A stretch of 10,173 nt of DNA. It comes from Elusimicrobiota bacterium. Its GTDB lineage: Bacteria > Elusimicrobiota > Elusimicrobia > UBA1565 > UBA9628. The notes beneath the pieces are model-generated. The model made no database searches, was not told the origin of the DNA, and saw only the letters and a program-made list of their open reading frames with translations. The stretch lies in the NCBI GenBank assembly GCA_023249695.1, contig JAHFCD010000038.1, positions 1-10,173 on the forward strand, given 5' to 3'. Shown here one piece after another: positions 1 to 6,911 of the stretch. How positions within the stretch are numbered: position 1 is the first letter of the stretch; the number at the start of each line of letters is the position of its first letter. Made by a program: the position numbers and the translations under genes.

Positions 1-461
1 GTGAACTTGGGCACGGCCAATTTCAAGGTGGAGGACGCGGGGCCTTTTCCGGTGGAGATGAAGAAGGTGTAGTCCTCCATCACCGGATACAGCGCCTCCT
101 CGACGACCGCGTTGAGGCGATGGATCTCGTCGATGAAGAAGACATCTCCTTCGGAGATGTCCGTCAATAACGCGGCGAGGTCTCCCACGCGCACGAGGAT
201 CGGGCCCGACGCGGTGCGCAGATTCACGCCCATCTCTCGCGCGAGAATGTTGGCGAGCGTGGTCTTGCCCAAGCCGGGGGGCGCGTAGAACAGGCAGTGG
301 TCGAGAGGCTCGCTCCGCTTTTTGGCGGCCTTGATGAAGACCTTGAGGTTTTCCTTCAGCGAGTCCTGACCGATGAACTCCTCGAGGGTTTTAGGCCGCA
401 GGGCGCGGTCCGCGGTTTCTTCCGCGGGAGTCGCGACAGGATTCAAGATTTCATCGGACAT
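1..461 (-). CDS. ruvB: RuvB, Holliday junction branch-migration ATPase (N-terminal part)
   Basis: RuvB is the hexameric AAA+ motor that, with RuvA, drives branch migration of Holliday junctions during recombination and repair in the cytoplasm. The window holds the first 153 codons; the rest lies beyond position 1. Visible features are the N-terminal [12 protein letters not shown] segment (residues 21-32), Walker [10 protein letters not shown] (60-68), the conserved [12 protein letters not shown] stretch (76-87), GDLAALL (93-99), Walker B VFFIDE followed by IHRL (107-115), and [12 protein letters not shown] (120-131). The arginine-finger and winged-helix regions are not in the window. The ATG at 461-459 shares one base with the ruvA stop codon (TAATG), so translation is probably coupled. 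Two differences from the RuvB sequences I remember: Walker A begins with Ala rather than Gly, which the motif allows, and the stretch after the β-hairpin reads [10 protein letters not shown] rather than GEGPAARS-like. The identification itself is firm. Confidence 0.96.
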   Translation of the reverse strand, partial: MSDEILNPVATPAEETADRALRPKTLEEFIGQDSLKENLKVFIKAAKKRSEPLDHCLFYAPPGLGKTTLANILAREMGVNLRTASGPILVRVGDLAALLTDISEGDVFFIDEIHRLNAVVEEALYPVMEDYTFFISTGKGPASSTLKLAVPKF

Positions 462-1084
462 TAAAGTCTCTTCAGCGCCTGACGCACGAGCTGCTCCGTC
501 GGGATCTCCTTCCCGCCGTGTTCCTCGGCCAAGGCCTGGAGCGCGGTCCGCGCGTCGTTGAATTTATAGCCGAGCGCCTCGAGAGCGTTGAGCGCCTGGC
601 CCCACGAGCCATTTGAAGGCATTTCGCCGCGAGCAGCGGCGAAATGCGGCGCGCCGGGCACCCGCAGGTCCTCGAGCTTGCCCTTGAGCGCGTCCACGAT
701 CTTGGTCGCGGTCTTCTTCGTGAAGCCGAACACGCCGCACAGGAGCTTCTCGTCGCGGTCCATCACCGCGCGGCGGAAGTCGGGCAAAGACTTCGAGGCT
801 TTATCCAGAAATTCGAGCGCTTTCTTCGCGCCGGTCCCGGGAATCTCGTCGCGGAACGCGCAGAACATCGCCTTCTCGGGCTGCGACAGGAAGCCGTAGA
901 GCGTCTCGCCGCCGCCGTACATCGCGAATGAAGCGACGATGAAGAGCAGCGCCTCGCCGCCGGGCGCGGGGAGGCGGGACGCGGTCGCCGTGGTGACGTG
1001 GATCTCATGACCGACGCCGCCCACGTCGAGCACGACCGACTCGAGATCCCGGACGAGCACGACGCCGCGCAAGGACGCGATCAC
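461..1084 (-). CDS. ruvA: RuvA, Holliday junction-binding subunit of RuvAB
   Basis: RuvA binds four-way DNA junctions as a tetramer and recruits RuvB. The product is 207 residues, normal for the family. I chose the GTG at 1084-1082 because it gives the typical N-terminus (V/M)IASLRG, has GGGGAG seven bases upstream, and overlaps the ruvC stop as GTGA. Domain I (OB fold, about residues 1-65) contains the family pattern [10 protein letters not shown] (21-30) and ends in LYGFLS (62-67). Domain II carries a clear first helix-hairpin-helix PGTGAKKAL (82-90) and a weaker second one, FGFTKKTA (119-126), where PGIGKKTA is usual. A linker (about 140-160) leads to domain III (163-207), the RuvB-contacting three-helix module with [12 protein letters not shown]. 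Residues 57-59 are GGG where the E. coli protein has its acidic pin (E55, D56). The family assignment is secure; whether the junction-binding details are conserved is open. Confidence 0.95.
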   Translation of the reverse strand: MIASLRGVVLVRDLESVVLDVGGVGHEIHVTTATASRLPAPGGEALLFIVASFAMYGGGETLYGFLSQPEKAMFCAFRDEIPGTGAKKALEFLDKASKSLPDFRRAVMDRDEKLLCGVFGFTKKTATKIVDALKGKLEDLRVPGAPHFAAARGEMPSNGSWGQALNALEALGYKFNDARTALQALAEEHGGKEIPTEQLVRQALKRL

Positions 1085-1590
1085 TTCTTGGCTCCCCACG
1101 CGTCGAGAACGCGCAGGCCCTTGCCGCGGCCGGCGCGCAGATGGCACAGTGCGATCGCGGCCGCGTCGGCCACGTCGTTCGGCCGCAATTTGTCCTTGAG
1201 GCCCAGCGCCTTCTGCACGACGGTCTGCATCTGGGCCTTCTCGGCCCGGCCGGAGCCCGTCAGAGAGAGCTTGACCGTCTTCGGGTTGTACTCGGTCACG
1301 CCGTGGCCGGCCTGCGCGAGCGCGAGCAGGGCGACGCCGCGCGCCTGGAGCGTGGCGCGCACGGTGTTCGCGATCGTCGTGAAGAACATCTCCTCGATCG
1401 CGCACGATTCGATCTTGTGCCCGAGCAGCACCGCCTCGAGCTCCGCATGGATCGCCTTCAGGCGCAGGGGAAGGGGAATGCCCGGCAAGGTGCGGATGAC
1501 GCCCGAGGCGACCAGGCGCGGAGAGGAGGGCGCGCCGTCGAGGACGGCCCAGCCGGTCTCGTGCAGCCCGGGATCGATGCCTAGGATCAA
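1081..1590 (-). CDS. ruvC: RuvC, Holliday junction resolvase
   Basis: RuvC is the dimeric, Mg-dependent endonuclease that cuts Holliday junctions symmetrically, working with RuvAB. The product is 169 residues, typical of the family. All four catalytic acidic residues can be placed: D6 in ILGIDPG, E66 in AIEEMFF, and D139 and D142 in NDVADAAAIA. Phe69 lies where E. coli has the junction-contacting F69. Other family landmarks are ARGV (83-86), EYNPKTVKLSLTGSGRAEK (100-118) and MQTVV (121-125). I chose the TTG at 1590-1588: it gives MILGIDPG, the usual N-terminus, and no ATG or GTG lies close by in frame. It overlaps the yebC stop codon as TTGA, and a GGAG lies 11 bases upstream inside yebC. The rare start and the four-base overlap suggest output tied to yebC translation. 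At the other end, its TGA overlaps the ruvA GTG. Confidence 0.96.
   Translation of the reverse strand: MILGIDPGLHETGWAVLDGAPSSPRLVASGVIRTLPGIPLPLRLKAIHAELEAVLLGHKIESCAIEEMFFTTIANTVRATLQARGVALLALAQAGHGVTEYNPKTVKLSLTGSGRAEKAQMQTVVQKALGLKDKLRPNDVADAAAIALCHLRAGRGKGLRVLDAWGAKK
1092..1097 (-). promoter_or_regulatory. Ribosome binding site that fixes the GTG start of ruvA
   Basis: Read on the minus strand, GGGGAG ends seven bases before the GTG at 1084-1082. This supports that GTG over in-frame codons further upstream, which lie inside ruvC in another frame. The site itself is inside the 3' end of ruvC. Confidence 0.6.
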
Positions 1591-2330
1591 GCGGCCATCT
1601 TCTCCATCACGGCGTCGGAGATGTCGAAGTTGGCGTACACGTTCTTGACGTCGTCGAGCGCCTCGAGGAGCTCGATGAGCTTGAGCACCTGCGGGGCGTG
1701 CTTCTCGTCGACCGCGACCAGGTTGTCGGGGATCATCGTGGCCTCGGCCGTCTCGATCGCGTACTTCTTGGCGGCCAGCCCGTCCTTCACCTTGAGCAGG
1801 TCGTTCGGGGCGGTGTACACCTCGATGATGTCCCCGTCCACCTTGATGTCCTCGGCGCCGAGGTCGAGCGCGTCGCTCATGAGCGCGTCCTCCGACGCGC
1901 CCTTGACCGTGATCAGCCCCTTGGCCTTGAACATCCAGGCGACCGAGTTCGGCGCGCCGAACGAGCCGCCGTTCTTGGACAGGATGGTGTGGAGGTCGGT
2001 GCGCGTGCGGTTGCGCGAGTCCGAGGTGCACTCGATGAGCATCGCGACGCCGCTGGGGCCGTAGCCCTCGTACGAGAGCTCCTCGAAGACCGCGCCTTCG
2101 ATTTCGCCCGTGCCGCGCTGGATGGCGCGCTTGATCGTGTCGTTGGGCATCGAGAGGGCGCGCGCGTCTTCGATCGTCTTGCGCAGGCGCGGGTTCGCGG
2201 TGTGGTCGCCGCCGCCGAGCTTGGCCGCGATCGTGAGCTCGCGCGAAAGCTTCGTCCACGCCTTGCCGCGCTTGGCGTCCGCGGCGCCCTTCTTGTGCTT
2301 GATGTTCGCCCAGTGTGAATGCCCGCCCAT
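1587..2330 (-). CDS. yebC: YebC/TACO1 family protein
   Basis: The 247-residue product has the full length and signatures of YebC/TACO1: GGHSHWANIKHKKGAADAKRGK at residues 2-23 (written here as the family hallmark), then the segment from TKLSRELTIAAKLGGGD to NPRLRKTIEDA, MPNDTIKRAIQRGTG, YEGYGPSGVAMLIECTSDSRNRT and a C-terminal ferredoxin-like part. The family was long annotated as a transcriptional regulator of ruv genes; more recent work describes YebC/TACO1 proteins as ribosome-associated factors that help translation through proline-rich stretches. Either way it acts in the cytoplasm. It is the first gene of the yebC-ruvC-ruvA-ruvB operon, a common arrangement. An in-frame ATG at 2369 would add 13 residues, but the ATG at 2330 matches the conserved MGGHS start and has a strong Shine-Dalgarno (AGGGAGGA at 2345-2338). 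Confidence 0.97.
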   Translation of the reverse strand: MGGHSHWANIKHKKGAADAKRGKAWTKLSRELTIAAKLGGGDHTANPRLRKTIEDARALSMPNDTIKRAIQRGTGEIEGAVFEELSYEGYGPSGVAMLIECTSDSRNRTRTDLHTILSKNGGSFGAPNSVAWMFKAKGLITVKGASEDALMSDALDLGAEDIKVDGDIIEVYTAPNDLLKVKDGLAAKKYAIETAEATMIPDNLVAVDEKHAPQVLKLIELLEALDDVKNVYANFDISDAVMEKMAA

Positions 2331-2337
2331 AGGTAAA

Positions 2338-2345
2338 TCCTCCCT
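2338..2345 (-). promoter_or_regulatory. Strong ribosome binding site of yebC
   Basis: AGGGAGGA on the minus strand, with its GGAGG core eight bases before the ATG at 2330. It is the best Shine-Dalgarno in the window and decides between the ATG at 2330 and the longer start at 2369. Confidence 0.8.
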
Positions 2346-2359
2346 GGAAACCGCCTCAA

Positions 2360-2386
2360 ATAATACCAAACGGGCCCCGGTGTCGG
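2360..2386 (-). promoter_or_regulatory. Candidate promoter of the yebC-ruvCAB operon
   Basis: On the minus strand TATTAT (2365-2360) matches the -10 consensus at five of six positions. A possible -35, CCGACA (2386-2381), lies only 15 bases upstream, shorter than ideal. Transcription would start near 2353, leaving a leader of about 22 bases that still includes the strong yebC ribosome binding site. This is a pattern match only. Confidence 0.35.
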
Positions 2387-2393
2387 GCGCGCA

Positions 2394-2471
2394 AATTCGC
2401 GGAATTCGCCCTGGGCCCTTGGGCCCTATTAATGAGGGGTCCCCGGACCCCTGACGGTTCCTATGGAACCG
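2394..2471. repeat. Cluster of four inverted repeats between divergent genes
   Basis: Four dyads follow one another in 78 bases: AATTC-GCG-GAATT (2394-2406); GGGCCC-TT-GGGCCC (2413-2426), whose two halves are each palindromic; GGGGTCC-CC-GGACCCC (2436-2451); and CGGTTCC-TAT-GGAACCG (2455-2471). A direct repeat AATTCGC (2394-2400, 2403-2409) overlaps the first. They fill the gap between the leftward yebC and rightward ABC exporter genes, so they may be operators or a transcription-blocking structure. None is followed by a T-tract, which argues against a simple intrinsic terminator. Confidence 0.6.
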
Positions 2472-2479
2472 GGCATACT
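2451..2479 (+). promoter_or_regulatory. Candidate promoter of the ABC exporter gene
   Basis: CTGACG (2451-2456) and CATACT (2474-2479) each match the sigma-70 type -35 and -10 hexamers at four of six positions and stand 17 bases apart. The fourth dyad of the region, CGGTTCC-TAT-GGAACCG, sits almost exactly in the spacer, a place where a bound protein could control the promoter. The -10 ends only six bases before the ATG at 2486, so the transcript would have almost no leader. Prediction by eye only. Confidence 0.35.
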
Positions 2480-2485
2480 CTGAGC

Positions 2486-5400
2486 ATGAGACGCACGACT
2501 TCCCACCGCCGCGCGATCGCGTCCGTCCTGGCCATGACTTTGGCCGCCCTCTCGGGCGGGCCGGTCTGGGCGCAGACCGCGCGCGTGACGGCCGGGGCCC
2601 CGGCCGGGATGACGGTCGTGCCCATCGTTCCGCAGGGCGGCTTCGGCGCTCCGGCCCTCCTGAGCGCGCCCTCCCTGGCTCCCTCGCTGTCCGCGCCGAC
2701 GCCGCTGCCGGCCCCGTCCGTTTCGATCGCGCCGCAGGCCGCCGCCGCCCCCGCGGCGCCGCTCGCGCTCGCCCCGATTTCGACGGTCAAGGCCGTCGCC
2801 GCCGCTCCGGTCGCCGTGAAGCCCGCGATCGGGGCCGCGCAGGGCTCCTACGCGGCGCTGCGCGCGATGCAGCTTCCCGCGGCGTCCGGCGGCGAGAAGA
2901 AAGGCGACGAGCAAGCCGCGGCCGACGCGCGGAAATCCTTCGATGGACAGGAGGCCTCCGCCGCGCTGACGCCGGTCGAGGCTCAGCCGGGCCGGATCCG
3001 AACCATGCTCAAGAAGTCGGGCACGGCCTTGCGCGGCTTCGGCCAAGACGTCAAAGGCATGGCGACCGGCGACAAGGAGCTCGAGCCCCTGCTCGGCGAC
3101 GCGAAGCCCTCGATGCGCAAGGCGCAGATCCTTCTCGTCTTCGACGCGCTCCTCTCGATCGGCATGGCCTTCATCGTCGGGCCCCTGCTCGACACCGCCG
3201 CGATCGCGGCCAAGACCGGCCTCGCCGCGCACATGGTCCCGCTCGCGATCCTCTCCGGCGCCCTGATCCTCTCCTCGCTCGCCTACGCCTGGGTCGAGCG
3301 CGGCCACGCGGTGCAGACCCGCCTCGCGGGCCTGCGCTCGACGCGCGAGTACCGCGCGGCGCTTCAGCGCAGCCTCCTCAATCAGGAGATGGACTTCCAC
3401 CTCGCGCAGGGCTCGGGCAAGCTCGCCGGTCGCCTGCTCAACGATCCCAACTACCTCTCGAACAAGAACGTCGATACGCGCCTCTCTTTGCTCCACTACG
3501 CGCTGCACTTCACCTTCGGCGTGGGCATGATGCTGTACACGAGCCCGGCGCTGAGCGTCGGCGCGCTGGCGATCATCCCGGCGCTCGGCTGGCTGTCGAG
3601 CCGCTTCGGGGACAAGATCGGCGAGATCGCCAAAAAAGCCTTGGAGCAGAAGGCCGACATGCTCAAGCAGTCCCAGGAGAGCATCTCGCAGGCCGAGACG
3701 GTCAAGACTTTCGGCGCGCGCGCCCAGGAGCTCGAGCGCTACGGCAAGATGGCCGACGGCGCGGCGGACCTGGGCGAGCAGGAGGCGCGCCTGACCGCCA
3801 AGTACGGCCTGGTCGCCAACGGGCTCACCGAGTTCTTCACGAAGCACCTGATCTATATCCTCGGCGGCGTCGCGCTCGCCGCGGCATGGGGCCTCTCCTT
3901 CGGCCAGATCGCCCAGCTCGCGCTGTTCGCGGGCTTCGGCAAGTACGCGTTCACCGGCCTGACGAGCCTCTACATGCGCTACAAGCGCAACGCGAAGGCC
4001 TCGGAGTCGGTGCGCGAGCTGCTGCTGCGCGCGCCGGCGATCGTCGACGCGCCGGACGCGGTCAAGCTGCCCGCGGGCCCGGGAAGCGTTTCCTTCAAGG
4101 GCGTCCGCTTCGCCTACCCCTCTCGCTCGGCGGAGCCCGTGCTCAAGGGCGTGGATTTCGAGATCAAGCCCGGGCAGACCGTCGCGTTCGTCGGCGAGAC
4201 GGGCTCGGGCAAGAGCACGATCACCCGCCTCCTCCTGCGCATGTGGGACGCGAACGACGGGACGATCTCGGTGGACGGGCGCGATATTCGCGGCGTGACG
4301 CGCGAGAGCCTGCTGTCCCGCTTCGCCGTCGTTCCTCAGGAAACGCGCCTGTTCAACGGAACCTTGCGCGAGAACATGCTGTACGGCTCCGAGGACGCGA
4401 CCGCGGCGCAGCTCGATGCCGCGATCCGCAAGGCGGGCGCTTCCTTCGCGCTCGACGCCGCGCGCTTTCCGCAGGGCCTGGAGACGCCGGTCGCCGAGGG
4501 CGGGGGCCGCCTGTCCGGCGGCGAACGCCAGCGAGTGGCCATCGTGCGCGCCATCCTGCGCAATCCCTCGATCCTGATCCTCGATGAGGCCACCTCCGCG
4601 CTCGACAACAAGACCGAGCGCGAGGTGCAGACGGCCCTCGACAATCTCACCTCGGGCGAGGGCGGACGCAAGCCCACGACGATCGTCATCGCCCACCGCC
4701 TGAGCACGATCCGCCGCGCCGACGCGATCAACGTTCTGGAGAAAGGAGAAATCGTCGAGCGGGGCACCCACGACGAGCTCCTCGCCTTGGGAGGCCGCTA
4801 CGCCCGCCTTTGGAAGGAGGGCGGCTATGGGTCGGGGGATCAGAACCTGGCCGAGACCGACCCACCGGCCGCCGCGTCCGAGAACGCCGGTCCGGGTGCG
4901 GTCGTGCCTGTTTCCGATTCTGCATCCGCGCCCGCGAAGACGTCGCTGCGGGCGAAGATCCGCGCCGGCTTCGCCGAGATCGCCGAGTACGTCCGCGGCG
5001 ACGCGGAGGTTCGCCCGTTCCTGCCCTTGAAAGCGCTGACCGGCCTCGCCGGGCTGTTGCTGACCGAGTACGCCCTCTGGATCGGCGGCTCGCACTACCT
5101 GGGCAAGTTCCTCGACGGCGCGGCCTCCGTGACCGGCGCCGGCGGCATCGGCGCGGGGCTATGGCCGTTGGCCGCGATCTCGGTCGGCGCGCTCGTCCTG
5201 GCGATCATCGCGCAGTACGCGTACTCCGTGAAGATGGGCGTCCTGCGCGTCCGCGCGCTCGCCTCCGTGCGCAAGGCCTTGATGGCGCACCTGCACAGCA
5301 AGGGGATGGATTTTCACCTCAAGAACGATTCCGCCGGCCTCGCCAGCCGCCTCAGCGAGGACGCCGACGCGCTGATCAAGAAGAACCTGGACGCGCGCGT

Positions 5401-6745
5401 GCCGCTCGCCGGCAACCTCGTCTCGCTCGTGCTCGCCACGGGCCTCCTGCTCGCGGCCAACCCGATCGCGGGCGCGCTCGTCTTCGTGATGCTGCCCATT
5501 CTCGGCGTCATCAACGGCTGGTTCGGCCAGAAGCGCGAGAAGCTGTACGCGACCTTCAGCCTGCGCCGCGCCGACCTCGGCCGCCAGGGCCAGGAGCCGC
5601 TCGAGCTGATCCAGTCGGTGAAGACCTTCGGCCGCGAGTCGCTGGAGAACGGGAAGTACCGCGCGAAGGCCCAGGCCCTCGTCGAGATCGGCGAGGAGGA
5701 CGCCCGGGTCGGCGGCACCGCGCACATGCTCTCGAGCGCGCTGACCGATTTCTTCACGAAGCAGCTCATCTACATCGTCGGCGCCTGGGCGGTCGGCGCG
5801 TCGATGGGCCTGTCCATCGGGGCGATCGTCGTGATGACCTTCTACGCGGCCGCGATCAAGGCCGCCTTCGACGGAATTTCGACGCGCTGGCTCGAGTACA
5901 AGACGGCGCGCGGCGAGACCACGGTCGTGCGCGAATGGCTGGCGGAGAAGACGACGACCCTCCAAGGCCCGGCGCTGCCGCCCGGCGGCGGCGCGATCGC
6001 CTTCGAGAACGTCTCCTTCCGTTATACGGCCGACGGGAAGGGCGGCGGGATCGAGAACCTGTCTTTGAGCATCAAGCCCGGCGAGACCGTGGCCATCGTC
6101 GGCGAGTCCGGCTCCGGCAAGAGCACCTTGCTCAAGCTCCTGCAGAACCTGTGGACGCCCCAGAGCGGCAAGATCTCGATCGACGGCACGGATGTCTCGC
6201 TGACCGGCGAGGGCCCGCTCTCGGAAGCGATCGCCAAGGTTCCTCAAGAGACGCGGCTGTTCGACGACTCGCTGCGCTACAACCTGACCTACGGCAGCCC
6301 CCACGCGACCGCCGCGGAGCTGGCGGCGGCGATCTCCGCCGCGAAAGCCGACTTCGTCCACGACGCCGCGGCGTTCCCGGGGGGCCTCGACACCCGCGTC
6401 GGGGAGGGGGGCGCGACGCTCTCCGGCGGCCAGCGCCAGCGCGTCGCGATCGCGCGCGCGCTGCTCAAGAAGCCCCGCGTGCTCCTGCTCGACGAGGCGA
6501 CCTCGGCCCTCGACAAGAAGACCGAGCGCGAGATCCAGGAGACGCTCGACCGCCTGACCTCCGGCGCCTCCGGGACGAAGCCGACGACATTGGTCGTCGC
6601 CCACAACCTGACCACGATCTCCGGCGCCGATCGCATCGTGGTGATGTCCGAGGGCAAGATCGTGGAGATCGGCTCCCACGTCGAGCTCCTCGCGCGCGGC
6701 GGCGTCTACGCCCGCCTCTGGCAGTCCCAGTCCGCCGCCCGCTGA
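2486..6745 (+). CDS. Fused full-length ABC exporter (TMD-NBD-TMD-NBD) with N-terminal signal-like segment
   Basis: The 1419-residue protein is two ABC-B type (MsbA/multidrug-like) half exporters in one chain. Residues 1-29 look like a Sec signal peptide (two Arg pairs, a hydrophobic core, VWA|QT), followed by an Ala/Pro-rich segment (about 31-135) and a charged stretch with ARKSFDGQ (148-155). Half 1 has six probable membrane segments (about 213-236, 250-270, 334-352, 354-372, 453-475, 477-500), then NBD1: Walker A GETGSGKST (570-578), Q618, signature LSGGE (676-680), Walker B ILILDE (696-701), H737. A polar linker (about 786-835) leads to half 2 (membrane segments from about 847 to 1135) and NBD2: GESGSGKST (1206-1214), Q1254, LSGGQ (1312-1316), VLLLDE (1332-1337), H1373. 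Both sites therefore look able to hydrolyse ATP. The substrate cannot be inferred. The ATG at 2486 is preferred to that at 2432 because it starts the signal peptide; no good Shine-Dalgarno precedes it. Confidence 0.92.
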   Translation: MRRTTSHRRAIASVLAMTLAALSGGPVWAQTARVTAGAPAGMTVVPIVPQGGFGAPALLSAPSLAPSLSAPTPLPAPSVSIAPQAAAAPAAPLALAPISTVKAVAAAPVAVKPAIGAAQGSYAALRAMQLPAASGGEKKGDEQAAADARKSFDGQEASAALTPVEAQPGRIRTMLKKSGTALRGFGQDVKGMATGDKELEPLLGDAKPSMRKAQILLVFDALLSIGMAFIVGPLLDTAAIAAKTGLAAHMVPLAILSGALILSSLAYAWVERGHAVQTRLAGLRSTREYRAALQRSLLNQEMDFHLAQGSGKLAGRLLNDPNYLSNKNVDTRLSLLHYALHFTFGVGMMLYTSPALSVGALAIIPALGWLSSRFGDKIGEIAKKALEQKADMLKQSQESISQAETVKTFGARAQELERYGKMADGAADLGEQEARLTAKYGLVANGLTEFFTKHLIYILGGVALAAAWGLSFGQIAQLALFAGFGKYAFTGLTSLYMRYKRNAKASESVRELLLRAPAIVDAPDAVKLPAGPGSVSFKGVRFAYPSRSAEPVLKGVDFEIKPGQTVAFVGETGSGKSTITRLLLRMWDANDGTISVDGRDIRGVTRESLLSRFAVVPQETRLFNGTLRENMLYGSEDATAAQLDAAIRKAGASFALDAARFPQGLETPVAEGGGRLSGGERQRVAIVRAILRNPSILILDEATSALDNKTEREVQTALDNLTSGEGGRKPTTIVIAHRLSTIRRADAINVLEKGEIVERGTHDELLALGGRYARLWKEGGYGSGDQNLAETDPPAAASENAGPGAVVPVSDSASAPAKTSLRAKIRAGFAEIAEYVRGDAEVRPFLPLKALTGLAGLLLTEYALWIGGSHYLGKFLDGAASVTGAGGIGAGLWPLAAISVGALVLAIIAQYAYSVKMGVLRVRALASVRKALMAHLHSKGMDFHLKNDSAGLASRLSEDADALIKKNLDARVPLAGNLVSLVLATGLLLAANPIAGALVFVMLPILGVINGWFGQKREKLYATFSLRRADLGRQGQEPLELIQSVKTFGRESLENGKYRAKAQALVEIGEEDARVGGTAHMLSSALTDFFTKQLIYIVGAWAVGASMGLSIGAIVVMTFYAAAIKAAFDGISTRWLEYKTARGETTVVREWLAEKTTTLQGPALPPGGGAIAFENVSFRYTADGKGGGIENLSLSIKPGETVAIVGESGSGKSTLLKLLQNLWTPQSGKISIDGTDVSLTGEGPLSEAIAKVPQETRLFDDSLRYNLTYGSPHATAAELAAAISAAKADFVHDAAAFPGGLDTRVGEGGATLSGGQRQRVAIARALLKKPRVLLLDEATSALDKKTEREIQETLDRLTSGASGTKPTTLVVAHNLTTISGADRIVVMSEGKIVEIGSHVELLARGGVYARLWQSQSAAR
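3824..3868 (+). repeat. Internal duplication, copy in exporter half 1
   Basis: This 45-base segment encodes LTEFFTKHLIYILGG, the start of transmembrane segment 5 of the first half. It matches 5741-5785 at 38 of 45 bases by my count, most differences being in third codon positions. It is the clearest nucleotide-level trace of the duplication that made the two halves. Confidence 0.75.
5741..5785 (+). repeat. Internal duplication, copy in exporter half 2
   Basis: Encodes LTDFFTKQLIYIVGA, the counterpart of 3824-3868 in the second half. Other paired segments are MDFHL, VKTFG and the whole NBD. Confidence 0.75.
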
Positions 6746-6798
6746 GCTCGCTCGACCGGACCGCGCTCGATGAACTCTTCACGCGAAATTATTTCCCT

Positions 6799-6840
6799 CC
6801 TCTGAGGTTGTGATATTTTTTCGTATCAAAACCCCAGAGG
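6799..6840. repeat. Long imperfect hairpin downstream of the ABC exporter gene
   Basis: The 17-base arms CCTCTGAGGTTGTGATA (6799-6815) and TATCAAAACCCCAGAGG (6824-6840) pair at 15 of 17 positions around the eight-base loop TTTTTTCG. It starts 53 bases after the exporter stop codon and 80 bases before the next chosen start. The size suits a transcription terminator or an mRNA 3'-end structure, but there is no T-tract after either arm, the only T-run being in the loop. A mobile-element end or a repeat of the REP/MITE kind is the alternative. Confidence 0.65.
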
Positions 6841-6911
6841 GAAGAATTCGAAGCGCCGAATCGATGCCGAGCGTCGGAGCCCGGGATGAAACTTTATGCG
6901 CCCTTCGATCG

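Noticed and set aside
2432..2485. Earlier ATG at 2432 for the ABC exporter
   Set aside because: It would put 18 polar residues before the signal peptide and place the promoter-like and dyad sequences inside the gene.
2486..3000. Idea that YebC, as a proline-stall factor, is linked to the proline-rich segment of the adjacent ABC protein
   Set aside because: The segment has many single prolines but I see no run of three, and the yebC-ruv arrangement is common without such a neighbour.
2429..5095. 888-codon open frame on the minus strand opposite the ABC exporter gene
   Set aside because: It mirrors the high-GC coding strand, is rich in Arg/Ala/Gly with no recognisable domain, and opposes a gene with complete ABC motifs.
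5159..6679. 506-codon open frame on the minus strand
   Set aside because: Antisense shadow of the second half of the exporter; no domain seen.
4810..6813. 667-codon open frame on the plus strand in another frame of the exporter gene
   Set aside because: Arg/Pro-rich, low-complexity frame overlapping the well-supported second exporter half; no family resemblance.
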